From Thermoflexus sp042408815 (GTDB lineage Bacteria > Chloroflexota > Anaerolineae > Thermoflexales > Thermoflexaceae), in assembly GCF_042408815.1 (NCBI RefSeq), contig NZ_JBHOQR010000016.1, positions 5,164 to 69,163 of the forward strand: a stretch of DNA of 64,000 nt. The letters run 5' to 3'. The translations under genes were made by a program, and so were the position numbers. The notes below the pieces were generated by a model, which did no database searches, was not told the origin of the DNA, and was given only the letters and a program-made list of their open reading frames with translations. This document shows positions 1 through 8,464 of this stretch, piece after piece. Every line of letters begins with the position of its first letter. Positions within the stretch are counted from its first letter, which is position 1.

Positions 1-168
1 CGGGATGTTCAGCACGGCTACCAGCAACGTCGCTAGGAACTGGGTGGGCAGATCCCGGGTCCGTGATCGAATATCCCGGAAGGTCCAGATCACCATACTC
101 AGCCAGAAGGCTGCGATGGTCGCGCCCAGGAACGCCACAGGCAGTAGGATCAGATCATTAAGATCCAT
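1..168 (-). CDS. N-terminal part of a small membrane protein, cut by the window edge
   Basis: Reading leftward from an ATG at 168, the frame stays open to base 1 (56 codons). A purine-rich GAGAGGA lies about 10 bases upstream. Residues 7-28 form a hydrophobic segment, followed by a charged FRDIRSRTRDL stretch and the start of a second hydrophobic segment. This N-terminal layout resembles small two-helix membrane proteins with a C-terminal zinc ribbon that are common in Chloroflexota. The ribbon would lie outside the window, so this is only a suggestion. The end is missing and the function is unknown. Confidence 0.55.
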   Translation of the reverse strand, partial: MDLNDLILLPVAFLGATIAAFWLSMVIWTFRDIRSRTRDLPTQFLATLLVAVLNIP

Positions 169-254
169 GCGTTTTAGATCCTCTCTCAAGATGAGCCGTC
201 CGGTTGCCAGAAATTATATCCGAATTCCCGGACCTCCACATCGCGCCGCCTGGA

Positions 255-2459
255 TCATGGGAGCACCCGAATGGCCCCCAGCTCCACCGCCCGATGGGGC
301 GGCCGCTCACCGTTCGACTCGATGACCTCGGCACGCTCCCCATCTAGCCGGTAGAGGCCGACGCGCAGACCGTAGAGGCCGGGAGGCAAATCCATGGGGA
401 TCCGAATAGGATGCGGATCCGCGAAGCGATCGCCGGGCTCCCACCACCTGGAGGGCAACTCCCCCAGAGCCGGAGGGCCATCATGCTGAGCCTGGGGCGG
501 ACGATCGGGATCTCCCAGATGCACAAAAACATGCCAGTCCTCTCCAGAGGCTGCCTCCACCTCCCAGTAAAGGGTCACCGTAATCGTCTCCCCCGCCCGG
601 GCCTCCACAGGGCGATCCACTCCCATCAACCGGGCTGGCCCAATCCGCACATCCAGGCGCCTCGTGGGGAAGAGCGGCTCCATGCCCCGCAGTTTGCCAG
701 CCTCGAGGATCACGTATTCCACCGGTCGTCCCTGGTCATCATCCGCCGGGGCCACCCAACCGGTCTTCGCATCGTAGAGACCGACATGGAGGCGGATCAC
801 AGTGGGGACCTCGTTTTGCACGCCGATAGGGACCCAGTAAGGATCAGCGAACCGGAAGCCCGGACGACAATCGGTGGTGGAGAATAAGCCCCTCCCCAGA
901 TGGCGATCAACCTGCCGAACGTCGCGAACCCGCAGAGTGAGAACCGGGTGGAGGAAGACGCTCCAGGGCTGTTCGGTGGGCCGCAGGCACTCCCAGAACA
1001 GGGTGAGCGTGAGGGAGCTGCCGGGCGTCGCGACCCCCGGGAGATAACCGAGCAGACGTAGATGACGATCAAACGTGACCTCCACTCGGCGGGCTTCTGG
1101 GGGGAGATCCGCGATCGGGATGGGGCCAGCATATACGGGCAGGATGTAGCGCACTGGGGCGATCCAAGCGATCGCCATCCAAATCACGGCCGGAGCCCAG
1201 CGCCCGACGGTCCGACCTCGGGGAAGCCAGCGATCCACGATATGTTCCCAACCCGCCCAGAGCATCCAGGCAATGGGTCCGATGGCCGGGAACATCAGCC
1301 GCCCCTGAGAGGCGGAGGTCATGGAGGTCCATCGCACCAGCCCAGCGAAGACCAGGCCGGTGTAGCCGAGGGCGCCGACCCAGAGCGCCTGGCCATCGGG
1401 ATCTGGCTTCCTCCACGCCTGGCCCATCGCTAGCATCGCCCCGATGGCAGATAGCCACAGCCAGGCTTCGAGGAAGAGATAGACCGGCGGATCCGCCAGG
1501 ATGTTGAACCAGCCCCAGACCGCCCAGAAGGACCAGACGAAGCCCCGGGTTTCAGCAAGCAGCTGCGCGGGAGAGACCGTGCGGCGACCGAAGATTTCCA
1601 GCATGACATTCAGGCCGGTAGGATCCCCATACAGCACCCAGTTGCGCAGGAACCACCACCCGGAGAGGGCGATGGCCATCCCATAAATCAATCCTCCATA
1701 TCGGAGCAGCTCAGGAAGACGGAGCCGGCCTTTCCTGACGAGAGCGCAGAGAACCCCTGCGGTGAAGGCCCAGAGGGCCAGGCCACTCAGCTTACTCAGC
1801 ACTGCCAGCCCCAGCAGGAGCCCGAGAAGGAGAGCGCGGGTGCCCCTTATCCCGTATCGCCAGAGGCGGGCCAGCTGCCATAGGGTCACCGCGGACAGGG
1901 CGTTGATCAGCGTGTCATTGTTGATCGCGCTCATCACGAAAGGGAACATCGGATTCCACGCCGTCAGCGCAGCCGCTCCCAGAGCCCAACGCGGGCGACT
2001 TGGGGCCATCGTCCGGACCGCCGCGTAGATGGCTCCCACTGTGATCAGCCCGAGGAGCAAAGAGATGAGACGCCAGCGATGGAGCGTGCCCACCACTCCT
2101 TGCCATGGGAACCGCTCCCAGGAGCCATGCAAGGCCATGTTTTTGTTGTCCGGCAAATCCGCGTTCCCTGGGGACGGATGGCGGTTTTCCACACGCACGG
2201 CCTCCAGGTCCTCCAGGGGCCAGCGGAAAAGACGGGCGAAGGCGGCCAGCATCGCGTAATAGAGCGGGGGCTGGCTGCCCTCCTGCCGCCAGGGTGTCTC
2301 CTCGCCGGGCCGCTGCACCGGCAACCCGCCACCCCGGGCCAGGTGCGCCGCCATCCCGACATGCCAAATCTCATCGGGCGTCTCAAACAGCGGCGTCACG
2401 ATCTGGAAAAGAACCCCGATGATCAGGAAAGAGATCAGCAGCCCGTAAACAGACCGCAT
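255..2459 (-). CDS. GT-C superfamily membrane glycosyltransferase (family 39-like) with C-terminal beta modules
   Basis: This 734-residue protein has about ten hydrophobic segments in its first 440 residues. An early acidic loop motif ETPDE (residues 26-30) and SQPPLYY a little later match the first periplasmic loop of PMT/ArnT-type GT-C enzymes, which move a sugar from a lipid-phosphate donor. The C-terminal 290 residues are soluble and look like two copies of a beta-rich module, each with a 'TLxWE...FxH...P' start and a 'G.Y.LRVGLY' end. The same module is seen in the protein at 19389-22154. Acceptor and sugar are unknown. It stands alone on the minus strand, 86 bases from the cut gene at 1-168. 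The ATG at 2459 is the first in frame; no strong ribosome binding site is seen. Confidence 0.75.
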   Translation of the reverse strand: MRSVYGLLISFLIIGVLFQIVTPLFETPDEIWHVGMAAHLARGGGLPVQRPGEETPWRQEGSQPPLYYAMLAAFARLFRWPLEDLEAVRVENRHPSPGNADLPDNKNMALHGSWERFPWQGVVGTLHRWRLISLLLGLITVGAIYAAVRTMAPSRPRWALGAAALTAWNPMFPFVMSAINNDTLINALSAVTLWQLARLWRYGIRGTRALLLGLLLGLAVLSKLSGLALWAFTAGVLCALVRKGRLRLPELLRYGGLIYGMAIALSGWWFLRNWVLYGDPTGLNVMLEIFGRRTVSPAQLLAETRGFVWSFWAVWGWFNILADPPVYLFLEAWLWLSAIGAMLAMGQAWRKPDPDGQALWVGALGYTGLVFAGLVRWTSMTSASQGRLMFPAIGPIAWMLWAGWEHIVDRWLPRGRTVGRWAPAVIWMAIAWIAPVRYILPVYAGPIPIADLPPEARRVEVTFDRHLRLLGYLPGVATPGSSLTLTLFWECLRPTEQPWSVFLHPVLTLRVRDVRQVDRHLGRGLFSTTDCRPGFRFADPYWVPIGVQNEVPTVIRLHVGLYDAKTGWVAPADDDQGRPVEYVILEAGKLRGMEPLFPTRRLDVRIGPARLMGVDRPVEARAGETITVTLYWEVEAASGEDWHVFVHLGDPDRPPQAQHDGPPALGELPSRWWEPGDRFADPHPIRIPMDLPPGLYGLRVGLYRLDGERAEVIESNGERPPHRAVELGAIRVLP

Positions 2460-2721
2460 CGCTTCCGGCCTCCGTTGAAGTACAGGAAGTATGGCATGAT
2501 CGGAGGCGCCCGCGTTTCATTGTTTATCACAGGAGAGAGCCGTATACGAAGGAAGCCCTCTCGCCCGGCCGTCTCTCAGGCGATCGGATCGAGGAAAGCG
2601 CCTCCCCTACCGATCCGCCCATGAGCCCCATGGGCCCCCTCCAGGCTCTCTTAATTTTCTATCATGTGTCATGGAACGTATTTCCAGGAAGGGTGGAGGG
2701 CTGGCTGTTGCCATGCTTCCG

Positions 2722-2730
2722 TGATAAAAT
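2722..2730 (+). promoter_or_regulatory. Extended -10 promoter element
   Basis: TGATAAAAT has the TG-N-TAAAAT layout of an extended -10 box and ends 27 bases before the ATG of the gene at 2757. No good -35 hexamer is visible at the right distance. The same word occurs before relA (9351-9359), and a close variant lies before ftsH. Confidence 0.5.
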
Positions 2731-2756
2731 GAGCGCGAGCCTGCGGGGAGAGCGCC

Positions 2757-3554
2757 ATGGCGTTCACGGTTCGGGACCTGGATGATCTGATCCGCCTCCT
2801 GGACAAGCATCCCCAGTGGCTGGAGGCGTTGCGTCAACGGCTGCTGACGAAGGAGCTCATGCAGTCGCCGCAGACGTTGCGGCGTGTTTCCACCCGGTTG
2901 GGTCGGGTGGAAAAGGCCCTGAACGCCCTGACGGAAACCGTGAGCGCCCTCACGAAATCCGTTACCACCCTCGTGGAGGTCCAGCAACACACAGAGGAAT
3001 CCCTGGCCACCCTGCGCCAGGAGTTCCTGGAGCACCGCGCCGAGACCGAGCGCCGCTTCGCCGAGCTCACCGAGGCCCAGCGGCGCACGGAGCAGCGTCT
3101 GGATCGCCTCGAGACGGTGGTCCAAGGATTGGCGGCTCAGGTCGGCCGCCTCACGGAGACGATGGGCGCCACCGCCGAAGAGGAGGCCCATGATGTCCTC
3201 CTGACGATCCTTCGGGAGCGGGGAATGAAAGCCCTGGCCCGCCCCGCTCCGCTCATCGTGGACGGCTGGGAGATCGATCTGGCGGCCCCGGTGGAGGATC
3301 GGGAGGGCCAGCGGGGATGGGTGCTGGTGGAAGTGAAGCTCCGGCTCTCTGCAGATCACGTGTGGGCATGGGCCAGCCGGGTAGGCTCAGAGGGATTTCG
3401 GGAGGCACTGCGCCGCGCAGGCCTGGAGGGGCCGGTGTGGGCGTATATCTACGGGCTGCGGGTGACGCGGGAGGCCGAGGAGGCCGCCGAGCAGGCCGAA
3501 ATGGGGCTCCTGTGGCCCCGTGGAGAGCTCCGGGAGCCGGCGAAGATCCTCTGA
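2757..3554 (+). CDS. Coiled-coil protein with C-terminal PD-(D/E)XK nuclease-like domain (DUF3782-like)
   Basis: The protein has 265 residues. Residues 45-137 are rich in heptad-like L/V/E/R repeats and should form a long coiled coil. Residues 140-250 resemble the restriction-endonuclease-like fold: an acidic residue in WEID (D174), then EVK (E192, K194) eighteen residues later, the D...ExK pattern. Families of this shape (DUF3782 and relatives) occur in many copies in thermophilic bacteria, cyanobacteria and archaea, and their role is unproven. The ATG at 2757 follows a GGGGAGAG stretch. The coiled coil suggests oligomerisation or partner binding. Whether it cuts DNA cannot be told from sequence. 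Confidence 0.7.
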   Translation: MAFTVRDLDDLIRLLDKHPQWLEALRQRLLTKELMQSPQTLRRVSTRLGRVEKALNALTETVSALTKSVTTLVEVQQHTEESLATLRQEFLEHRAETERRFAELTEAQRRTEQRLDRLETVVQGLAAQVGRLTETMGATAEEEAHDVLLTILRERGMKALARPAPLIVDGWEIDLAAPVEDREGQRGWVLVEVKLRLSADHVWAWASRVGSEGFREALRRAGLEGPVWAYIYGLRVTREAEEAAEQAEMGLLWPRGELREPAKIL

Positions 3555-3674
3555 GAACGGCACGGCTCCGAACGATCCGGCGGGGGTCGGGAGAGCCTTT
3601 CCCGACCCCCATCTGGTTTCAAGCCCCTGGTGCATAGCGCTAAGGATCTCCGCTCGCTCTCCCTTCGAATCCCC

Positions 3675-3703
3675 TGGACGCAAACTGGAGATCTCGTTAA
3701 GAT
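3675..3703 (+). promoter_or_regulatory. Sigma70-type promoter of the gene at 3741
   Basis: TGGACG (3675-3680) and TAAGAT (3698-3703) are separated by 17 bases and match 4 of 6 positions of each consensus box. The start codon lies 37 bases further on. Confidence 0.4.
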
Positions 3704-3740
3704 GGAGACACGAAGATCCATACGGCCCGGAGGTTTCGTC

Positions 3741-4139
3741 ATGTCATGGCTCCGTGCCCAATGGCCGCTGGTCCTGGCCGGTCTGGCGGCCGGGTTCGGA
3801 CTGCTGGGCGGGCTGGTCTGGGGGTTGCGGCCCCGCACCGAAGCGGAGACGGCTGTCCTGGCCCGCCGGGAGCTCCAGGAAGCGATCCGCCAGCTGGATC
3901 GCTTCCTGGAAACCTACCCAGCCGCTCCCGGTGAGGCCCGGGGGGCATTGCAGCGGGCTCAGTCGGCCTTTGAGAAAGCCGCTGGCCATCTGGCCCTCGC
4001 CCGTCCGATGGACGTGCAACAGGGGGCAGCTGATTTCCGGCAGCTCCAGGCGCTAACGGCCGCCAGCGCCCCGCCGGAGACGATCCTTCCGATCGCCCGG
4101 CAGCTCCGGGAGCGCCTGCAGTCCCTGGTGGAGGAATGA
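3741..4139 (+). CDS. Small membrane-anchored protein of unknown function
   Basis: The chosen ATG at 3741 has GGAGG (3729-3733) seven bases before it. An in-frame extension to 3630 lacks this and is unlikely. The product has 132 residues. Residues 8-28 form one transmembrane helix (LVLAGLAAGFGLLGGLVWGL), and the rest is soluble and mostly helical, with regularly spaced A/L/R residues suggesting a short helical bundle outside the membrane. I recognise no family. It is followed 73 bases later by apgM, but nothing in the sequence links the two functionally. Confidence 0.65.
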   Translation: MSWLRAQWPLVLAGLAAGFGLLGGLVWGLRPRTEAETAVLARRELQEAIRQLDRFLETYPAAPGEARGALQRAQSAFEKAAGHLALARPMDVQQGAADFRQLQALTAASAPPETILPIARQLRERLQSLVEE

Positions 4140-4212
4140 GCTGGGCTCATCCTCCTGCCTCCCTTCGCATCTGGACCTATCCTCTCTCGATCATCCCGAT
4201 GGAGGGATTTCG

Positions 4213-5424
4213 ATGGCCGACCTTTCCCTGATCGCGGAGCTCGCCACGGAAGGCACGACAAAGATCGTGCTGCTGGTGATGGATGGGCTGGGCGGGATGC
4301 CCATCGAGCGGGGCGGGCCCACAGAGCTGGAGGCCGCCCGCACGCCGAACATGGACCGCCTGGCGGCGGAAGGCACGCTGGGATTACACATCCCGGTGCG
4401 ACCCGGGCTGGCCCCTGGCAGCGGCTACGCCCACCTCGCCCTCTTCGGCTATGATCCGCTGATCTACCCCGTGGGCCGGGGCGTGCTGGAGGCCCTCGGG
4501 ATCGGCTTCCCCCTGGAGCCCCACGACGTCGCCGCCCGGGGCAACTTCGTCACCGTCGACGCCGAGGGCCGGATCGTCGACCGGCGGGCCGGACGCATCC
4601 CTACGGAGGTCAACGCCCGCCTGGTGGAGCGCCTGCGGTCCATCCGCCTCGAAGGCGTGGAAGTCTTCGTCGAGCCCGTCAAGGAGCATCGCTTCGTCCT
4701 GGTCCTGCGGGGCGAGGGGCTTTCCCCGGCGCTCACCGAGACCGATCCGGGGAAAACGGGCGTGCCGCCCTTCCCGGTCCGAGCCCTACAGCCCGAGGCG
4801 GAGCGCACCGCAACCCTGATCAACCAGTGGATCGCCCAGGCGCAGGCCCTGCTGGCCGACGCTTACCCCGCCAATATGGTCACCCTACGCGGATTCGACC
4901 GTCCGCCGCGCCTTCCCGCTTTCCCCGATGTATATAAGCTCCGGGCCGCCGCCATCGCTGCCTATCCGATGTATCGAGGGGTCGCCCGCCTCGTGGGGAT
5001 GGAAGTCCTGGAGGCCCACGGGGACAGCCCGGAGGCTCTCTTCCAGGAGGCCGTCGCCCACTGGGACCGCTTCGACTTCTTCTTTATCCACATCAAGCCC
5101 ACCGACAGCCGAGGGGAAGATGGCGACTTCGCCGCCAAGGTCTGGGTCATCGAGGCCGTGGACGCCGCGCTTCCCATCCTGCTGGAGCGCGCGCCGGACG
5201 TCCTGGTGATCACGGGGGATCATTCCACGCCCGCCGCCCTGCGCACCCATACCTGGCACCCGGTGCCGGTGCTCCTGTGGGCACCGCGAACCGCTCGGCC
5301 CGACGGCGCTCCAGGCTTCGGGGAGCGGGCATGCCGGACCGGCGGGCTGGGGATCTGCATGGCCACGGATCTGATGCCGTTGATCCTGGCCCACGCGGGG
5401 CGCCTGAGCCGCCTGGGCGCGTAA
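4213..5424 (+). CDS. apgM: 2,3-bisphosphoglycerate-independent phosphoglycerate mutase, archaeal type
   Basis: This enzyme interconverts 3- and 2-phosphoglycerate in glycolysis and gluconeogenesis. The 403-residue length fits the ApgM branch of the alkaline phosphatase superfamily, which is shorter than the GpmI type (about 510). Visible marks are the metal-binding MDGLGG (D24), ARTPNMDRLA after it, the PGSGYAHLALFGYDP segment holding the likely nucleophile S70, and the C-terminal ITGDHSTP with metal ligands D and H. GGAGGG lies at 4201-4206, six bases before the ATG. It ends 47 bases before the M28 peptidase gene and may share its transcript. Confidence 0.93.
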   Translation: MADLSLIAELATEGTTKIVLLVMDGLGGMPIERGGPTELEAARTPNMDRLAAEGTLGLHIPVRPGLAPGSGYAHLALFGYDPLIYPVGRGVLEALGIGFPLEPHDVAARGNFVTVDAEGRIVDRRAGRIPTEVNARLVERLRSIRLEGVEVFVEPVKEHRFVLVLRGEGLSPALTETDPGKTGVPPFPVRALQPEAERTATLINQWIAQAQALLADAYPANMVTLRGFDRPPRLPAFPDVYKLRAAAIAAYPMYRGVARLVGMEVLEAHGDSPEALFQEAVAHWDRFDFFFIHIKPTDSRGEDGDFAAKVWVIEAVDAALPILLERAPDVLVITGDHSTPAALRTHTWHPVPVLLWAPRTARPDGAPGFGERACRTGGLGICMATDLMPLILAHAGRLSRLGA

Positions 5425-5471
5425 AGCTCCCCCGGATCGAGCAGTTCCCAACCTATGGAGGAGGATCCCCA

Positions 5472-6347
5472 ATGCGCACCGGCGCCCCGCTCTCCTCCCG
5501 TCCGATCCGCCTGCTCCTCCCGATCCTGCTTGTCGCCTGTCGGTCGCTCCCGCCCATGGCGGAGCGACGGTTCGATGGCCGGGAAGCCTTCCGCCATGTG
5601 CAGGCCCAGCTGGCCATGGGCCCGCGCTACCCCGGCAGCCCGGGATGGGAGGCCGTCCAGCGCTACATCCGGGACCACGTGACCCAGGCGGGCTGGACCT
5701 TTGAAGTCCAGCCCTTTACCGCCCCCGGGATCTCCGGCCGCAACCTGATCGCCCGGGCCGGGCGAGGGCCGGGGATCCTGGTGGGGGCGCATTACGACAC
5801 CCGGCGCCGGGCGGATCGGGATCCCGAGCGGCCTCAGGATCCAGTCCCCGGGGCCAACGATGGAGCCAGCGGGGTCGCCGTGCTCCTGGAGCTGGCCCGC
5901 GTCCTGGATCGCCCGCGCCTGCGCCACGAGGTCTGGCTGGTCTTCTTCGACGCAGAGGATCAGGGAGAGCTGGATGGAACGCCGTGGATCCTCGGCTCTA
6001 CCCACTTCGCCGCCACCATGGCGGTAACACCCACGGCGATGATCCTGGTGGATATGGTGGGGGACGCCGATCCCCAGTTCTACTACGAGCGGAACTCGGA
6101 TCCCGCGCTGCGGGAGCAGCTCTGGCGGATCGCGGCGGAGCTAAGATACGGGGCATGGTTCATCCCCGAGCCCCGCTGGGCACTGATCGACGACCATCTT
6201 CCCTTCCTCCAGCGGGGCATCCCCGCCGTCGACATCGTCGATTTTGATTACCCAATGTGGCACACCACCGCCGACACCCTAGACCGCATCTCCCCAGCCA
6301 CTCTGGAGGCGGTCGGCCGGGTGATCGAGCGCTTCCTCGAGCCCTAA
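5472..6347 (+). CDS. M28-family zinc peptidase / glutaminyl cyclotransferase-like lipoprotein
   Basis: The start at 5472 has GGAGGAGG (5457-5464) seven bases upstream. The 291-residue product begins with a basic patch and a hydrophobic stretch ending in the lipobox LVAC (C23), so it should be exported and lipid-anchored. Zinc-site candidates in M28 order are H107 (GAHYD), D130 (GANDGASG), E162 (FFDAED), D194 or D198 (LVDMVGD) and the late H in WHTTADT. The near-single-domain size and the DDHLPF and WHTTADT motifs resemble bacterial glutaminyl cyclases as much as aminopeptidases, so the exact reaction is open. Confidence 0.85.
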   Translation: MRTGAPLSSRPIRLLLPILLVACRSLPPMAERRFDGREAFRHVQAQLAMGPRYPGSPGWEAVQRYIRDHVTQAGWTFEVQPFTAPGISGRNLIARAGRGPGILVGAHYDTRRRADRDPERPQDPVPGANDGASGVAVLLELARVLDRPRLRHEVWLVFFDAEDQGELDGTPWILGSTHFAATMAVTPTAMILVDMVGDADPQFYYERNSDPALREQLWRIAAELRYGAWFIPEPRWALIDDHLPFLQRGIPAVDIVDFDYPMWHTTADTLDRISPATLEAVGRVIERFLEP

Positions 6348-6488
6348 GCGGGGAACCCGCGCCAGACCCCGGGCGGCCGGCCCTCCGGAGATCGGAACGC
6401 CCGCCGGGATGGAGGCCGGGCGGCCCTCGACCTTCGGCGAGTATCGTTCCCCCGCTCTACTCTCCCCTCCTGCGCCCATCCCCCGTGA

Positions 6489-6890
6489 CCGCAGGCACCT
6501 GAAAGCCTAAATCAAATCGCCAGGGAAATCGACCTGAACGCGCTCCTGGACCTCACCCAACCCCTGGAGGAGTGGGAGGAAATCCTCTCCCACCTGGCCC
6601 GAGGGGAAATGGCCTGGCTACTGGATCGGATTGAGCAGTCCCTTGCTTTCGACCGCACCCCGGGCTGGTGGCTGCGCCGCCGCTCTCCCCGGAACTGGCG
6701 TCGCTGGCAGGATCTGGCCGCCGGGCTTCCCCATAAGGCCCTGGCCGCCCGCTGGGGCCTCTCCCCCACTGGCGCCAGCCGCTACCTCCGTCGCCTGGTG
6801 GATCGCCTGGGGGCTCTTGGCCCGGAGGACCTTACGTTGAGGCCCCGAAACGCATGCGAGGAGCGACGCCCATCCCGGCAGGTGTCCGGC
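6489..6890 (+). pseudogene. Possible remnant of a helix-turn-helix protein in a gene-poor stretch
   Basis: The 586-base gap between 6348 and 6933 holds no clear intact gene. From 6489 one frame reads like protein: an acidic helical stretch (LTQPLEEWEEILSHL), then WRRWQDLAAGL, then a likely helix-turn-helix (HKALAARWGLSPTGASRYLRR). The frame then runs into the next gene without its own stop, and no convincing start or ribosome binding site is present except a possible ATG at 6609. I read it as a broken small DNA-binding protein that lost its true C-terminus. A real short gene with an unusual end cannot be ruled out. Bases 6348-6488 show nothing recognisable. Confidence 0.3.
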
Positions 6891-6898
6891 CTTCCGGT

Positions 6899-6904
6899 TA
6901 AAAT
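6899..6904 (+). promoter_or_regulatory. -10 box of the LLM oxidoreductase gene
   Basis: TAAAAT lies 29 bases before the ATG at 6934. The -35 region is weak. Confidence 0.35.
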
Positions 6905-6933
6905 GGGGGAAAACATCCCATACGGAGGCCCCC

Positions 6934-7929
6934 ATGCCGGAGCGCGTCGCCCTTTACCTCCAGGACGCCCACGATCTGCGGGAGGCCATGCGCTACGTGC
7001 AATACGCCGAACAGCGCGGCTTCGAGGCCGTCTGGCAGGCGGAATCCCGGCTCGTCCGCGACGCCATCGTCCCCATGGCCGCCTACGCCGCTGTGACCGA
7101 ACGGATCAAAGTGGCCTCCGGCGTGATCAACAACTGGACCCGCAACCCGGCTCTGATCGCCGCCACGTTCCTCACCCTGGACGACCTCGCCCCCAACCGC
7201 ATTATCCTCGGCATTGGCGCCTGGTGGGATCCCCTGGCCTCCAAGGTGGGCATCAAACGGGAGAAGCCCCTCCAAGCCATGCGCGAGGTGGTCACCGTGG
7301 TGCGCGACCTCCTGGCCATGAAGCGTGTGACCTTTCACGGTCAGTTCGTGCACCTCACCGATGTGGAGCTGGACGTGGTGTATGGGCGCCGGGAGCCCCG
7401 CAACGTCCCCATCTACATCGGGGCCACCGGCATGCAGATGATGGAGCTAGCCGGCGAGATCGCCGATGGCGTGCTGCTGAACTACCTGGTCTCGCCGAAG
7501 TATAATGAGAGGGCCCTCCACCACCTGGAGATCGGCGCGCGGCGGGCTGGCCGCCGCCTTGAGGATATCGACCGCCCGCAGCTGGTGGTGTGCTCGGTCG
7601 ACCGTGACCGCAGGAAGGCCCTGGATAGCGCCCGCAAGCTGGTAACCCAGTATCTGGGTCAGCAGCCGCATATTATGAAGGCCAGCGGCGTGCCCCAGGA
7701 GCTGCTGGATGAGATCGGGCGCATCCTCACCTGGCCGGCGACCCCCGAGCAGATCGAGCGGGCCATGGAGCGAGTGCCCGACGACATCGTGCAGCTCATC
7801 ACCGCCAGCGGGTCGCCCGAGGAGGTCCGCCGCAAGGTGGAGGAATACCGCGCCGCTGGGTGCACTTGCCCGGTCCTTTACCCCCTGGGGGATGTCCGGT
7901 TGATGATCGATATCTTCGCCCAGGCATAA
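6934..7929 (+). CDS. LLM-class flavin/F420-dependent oxidoreductase
   Basis: The 331-residue protein has the luciferase-like monooxygenase barrel: an N-terminal YVQYAEQRGFEAVW, VTERIKVASGV, LDDLAPNRIILGIGAWWDP and the late PIYIGATGMQMMELAGEIADGV. These match the F420-dependent methylene-tetrahydromethanopterin-reductase-like subgroup rather than bacterial luciferase. Cofactor (F420 or FMN) and substrate cannot be read from sequence. GGAGG stands just before the ATG at 6934. The hotdog thioesterase follows 7 bases after the stop and the FAD subunit gene overlaps that one, so the three are probably co-transcribed. Confidence 0.85.
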   Translation: MPERVALYLQDAHDLREAMRYVQYAEQRGFEAVWQAESRLVRDAIVPMAAYAAVTERIKVASGVINNWTRNPALIAATFLTLDDLAPNRIILGIGAWWDPLASKVGIKREKPLQAMREVVTVVRDLLAMKRVTFHGQFVHLTDVELDVVYGRREPRNVPIYIGATGMQMMELAGEIADGVLLNYLVSPKYNERALHHLEIGARRAGRRLEDIDRPQLVVCSVDRDRRKALDSARKLVTQYLGQQPHIMKASGVPQELLDEIGRILTWPATPEQIERAMERVPDDIVQLITASGSPEEVRRKVEEYRAAGCTCPVLYPLGDVRLMIDIFAQA

Positions 7930-7936
7930 GACCGCC

Positions 7937-8464
7937 ATGAAGGGAACGCCCCAGCCGAACTCCCGGATGTGTTTCGTCTGCGGCCTGCAGAACCCAGCCG
8001 GCCTGAGGGTGCGCTTCTACGAGGACGGGGTAGATACGGTCCGCGCAGAGGTAATGATCCCCGAGGAGTATCAGGGATATCCCGGTGTGGCCCACGGGGG
8101 GATCGTCGCCGCTCTGCTGGATGAGGCGGCTGGGCGCGCATTGATGATCGGAGCCCCGGAGCGCTTCATGGTCACCGCCCAGCTGACCATCCGGTATCAT
8201 CATCCGGTCCCCATCGGGCAAAGGCTCTTTTTGATCGCCCATCCGATCCGGGCCGGAACGCGCCTGGCCCGGGCGCGCGCGGAGCTCCGCCGGCCGGATG
8301 GAATGCTCTGCGCGGAGGCGGAAGCCATCCTGGTGAACGTCCCCCCCGAGATCTGGTCCACCTTCGATGCGGAACGACCGTTCTGGCGGGTATATCCGGA
8401 GGAAGAGTGCGGAAGGCCCTCCCTTCCCACGCATCCCGAAGGAGGCACCGGACCATGCCGTTGA
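7937..8464 (+). CDS. PaaI-type hotdog-fold thioesterase
   Basis: The 175-residue protein carries the hotdog core: CFVCG near the start, PGVAHGGIVAALLDEAAGRA (catalytic helix region) and the strand VTAQLTIRYHHPVPIG. Such enzymes usually hydrolyse acyl-CoA thioesters. The substrate is unknown. It follows the LLM gene by 7 bases, and its last 10 bases overlap the start of the FAD-subunit gene, a sign of translational coupling. The C-terminal 20 residues, rich in E, G and P, are a tail in the overlap zone and probably not part of the fold. Confidence 0.82.
   Translation: MKGTPQPNSRMCFVCGLQNPAGLRVRFYEDGVDTVRAEVMIPEEYQGYPGVAHGGIVAALLDEAAGRALMIGAPERFMVTAQLTIRYHHPVPIGQRLFLIAHPIRAGTRLARARAELRRPDGMLCAEAEAILVNVPPEIWSTFDAERPFWRVYPEEECGRPSLPTHPEGGTGPCR

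Noticed and set aside
6609..7505. A 298-codon plus-strand frame from the helix-turn-helix remnant into the LLM gene
   Set aside because: The second half is a shadow of the LLM oxidoreductase; only the first part may be a gene remnant.
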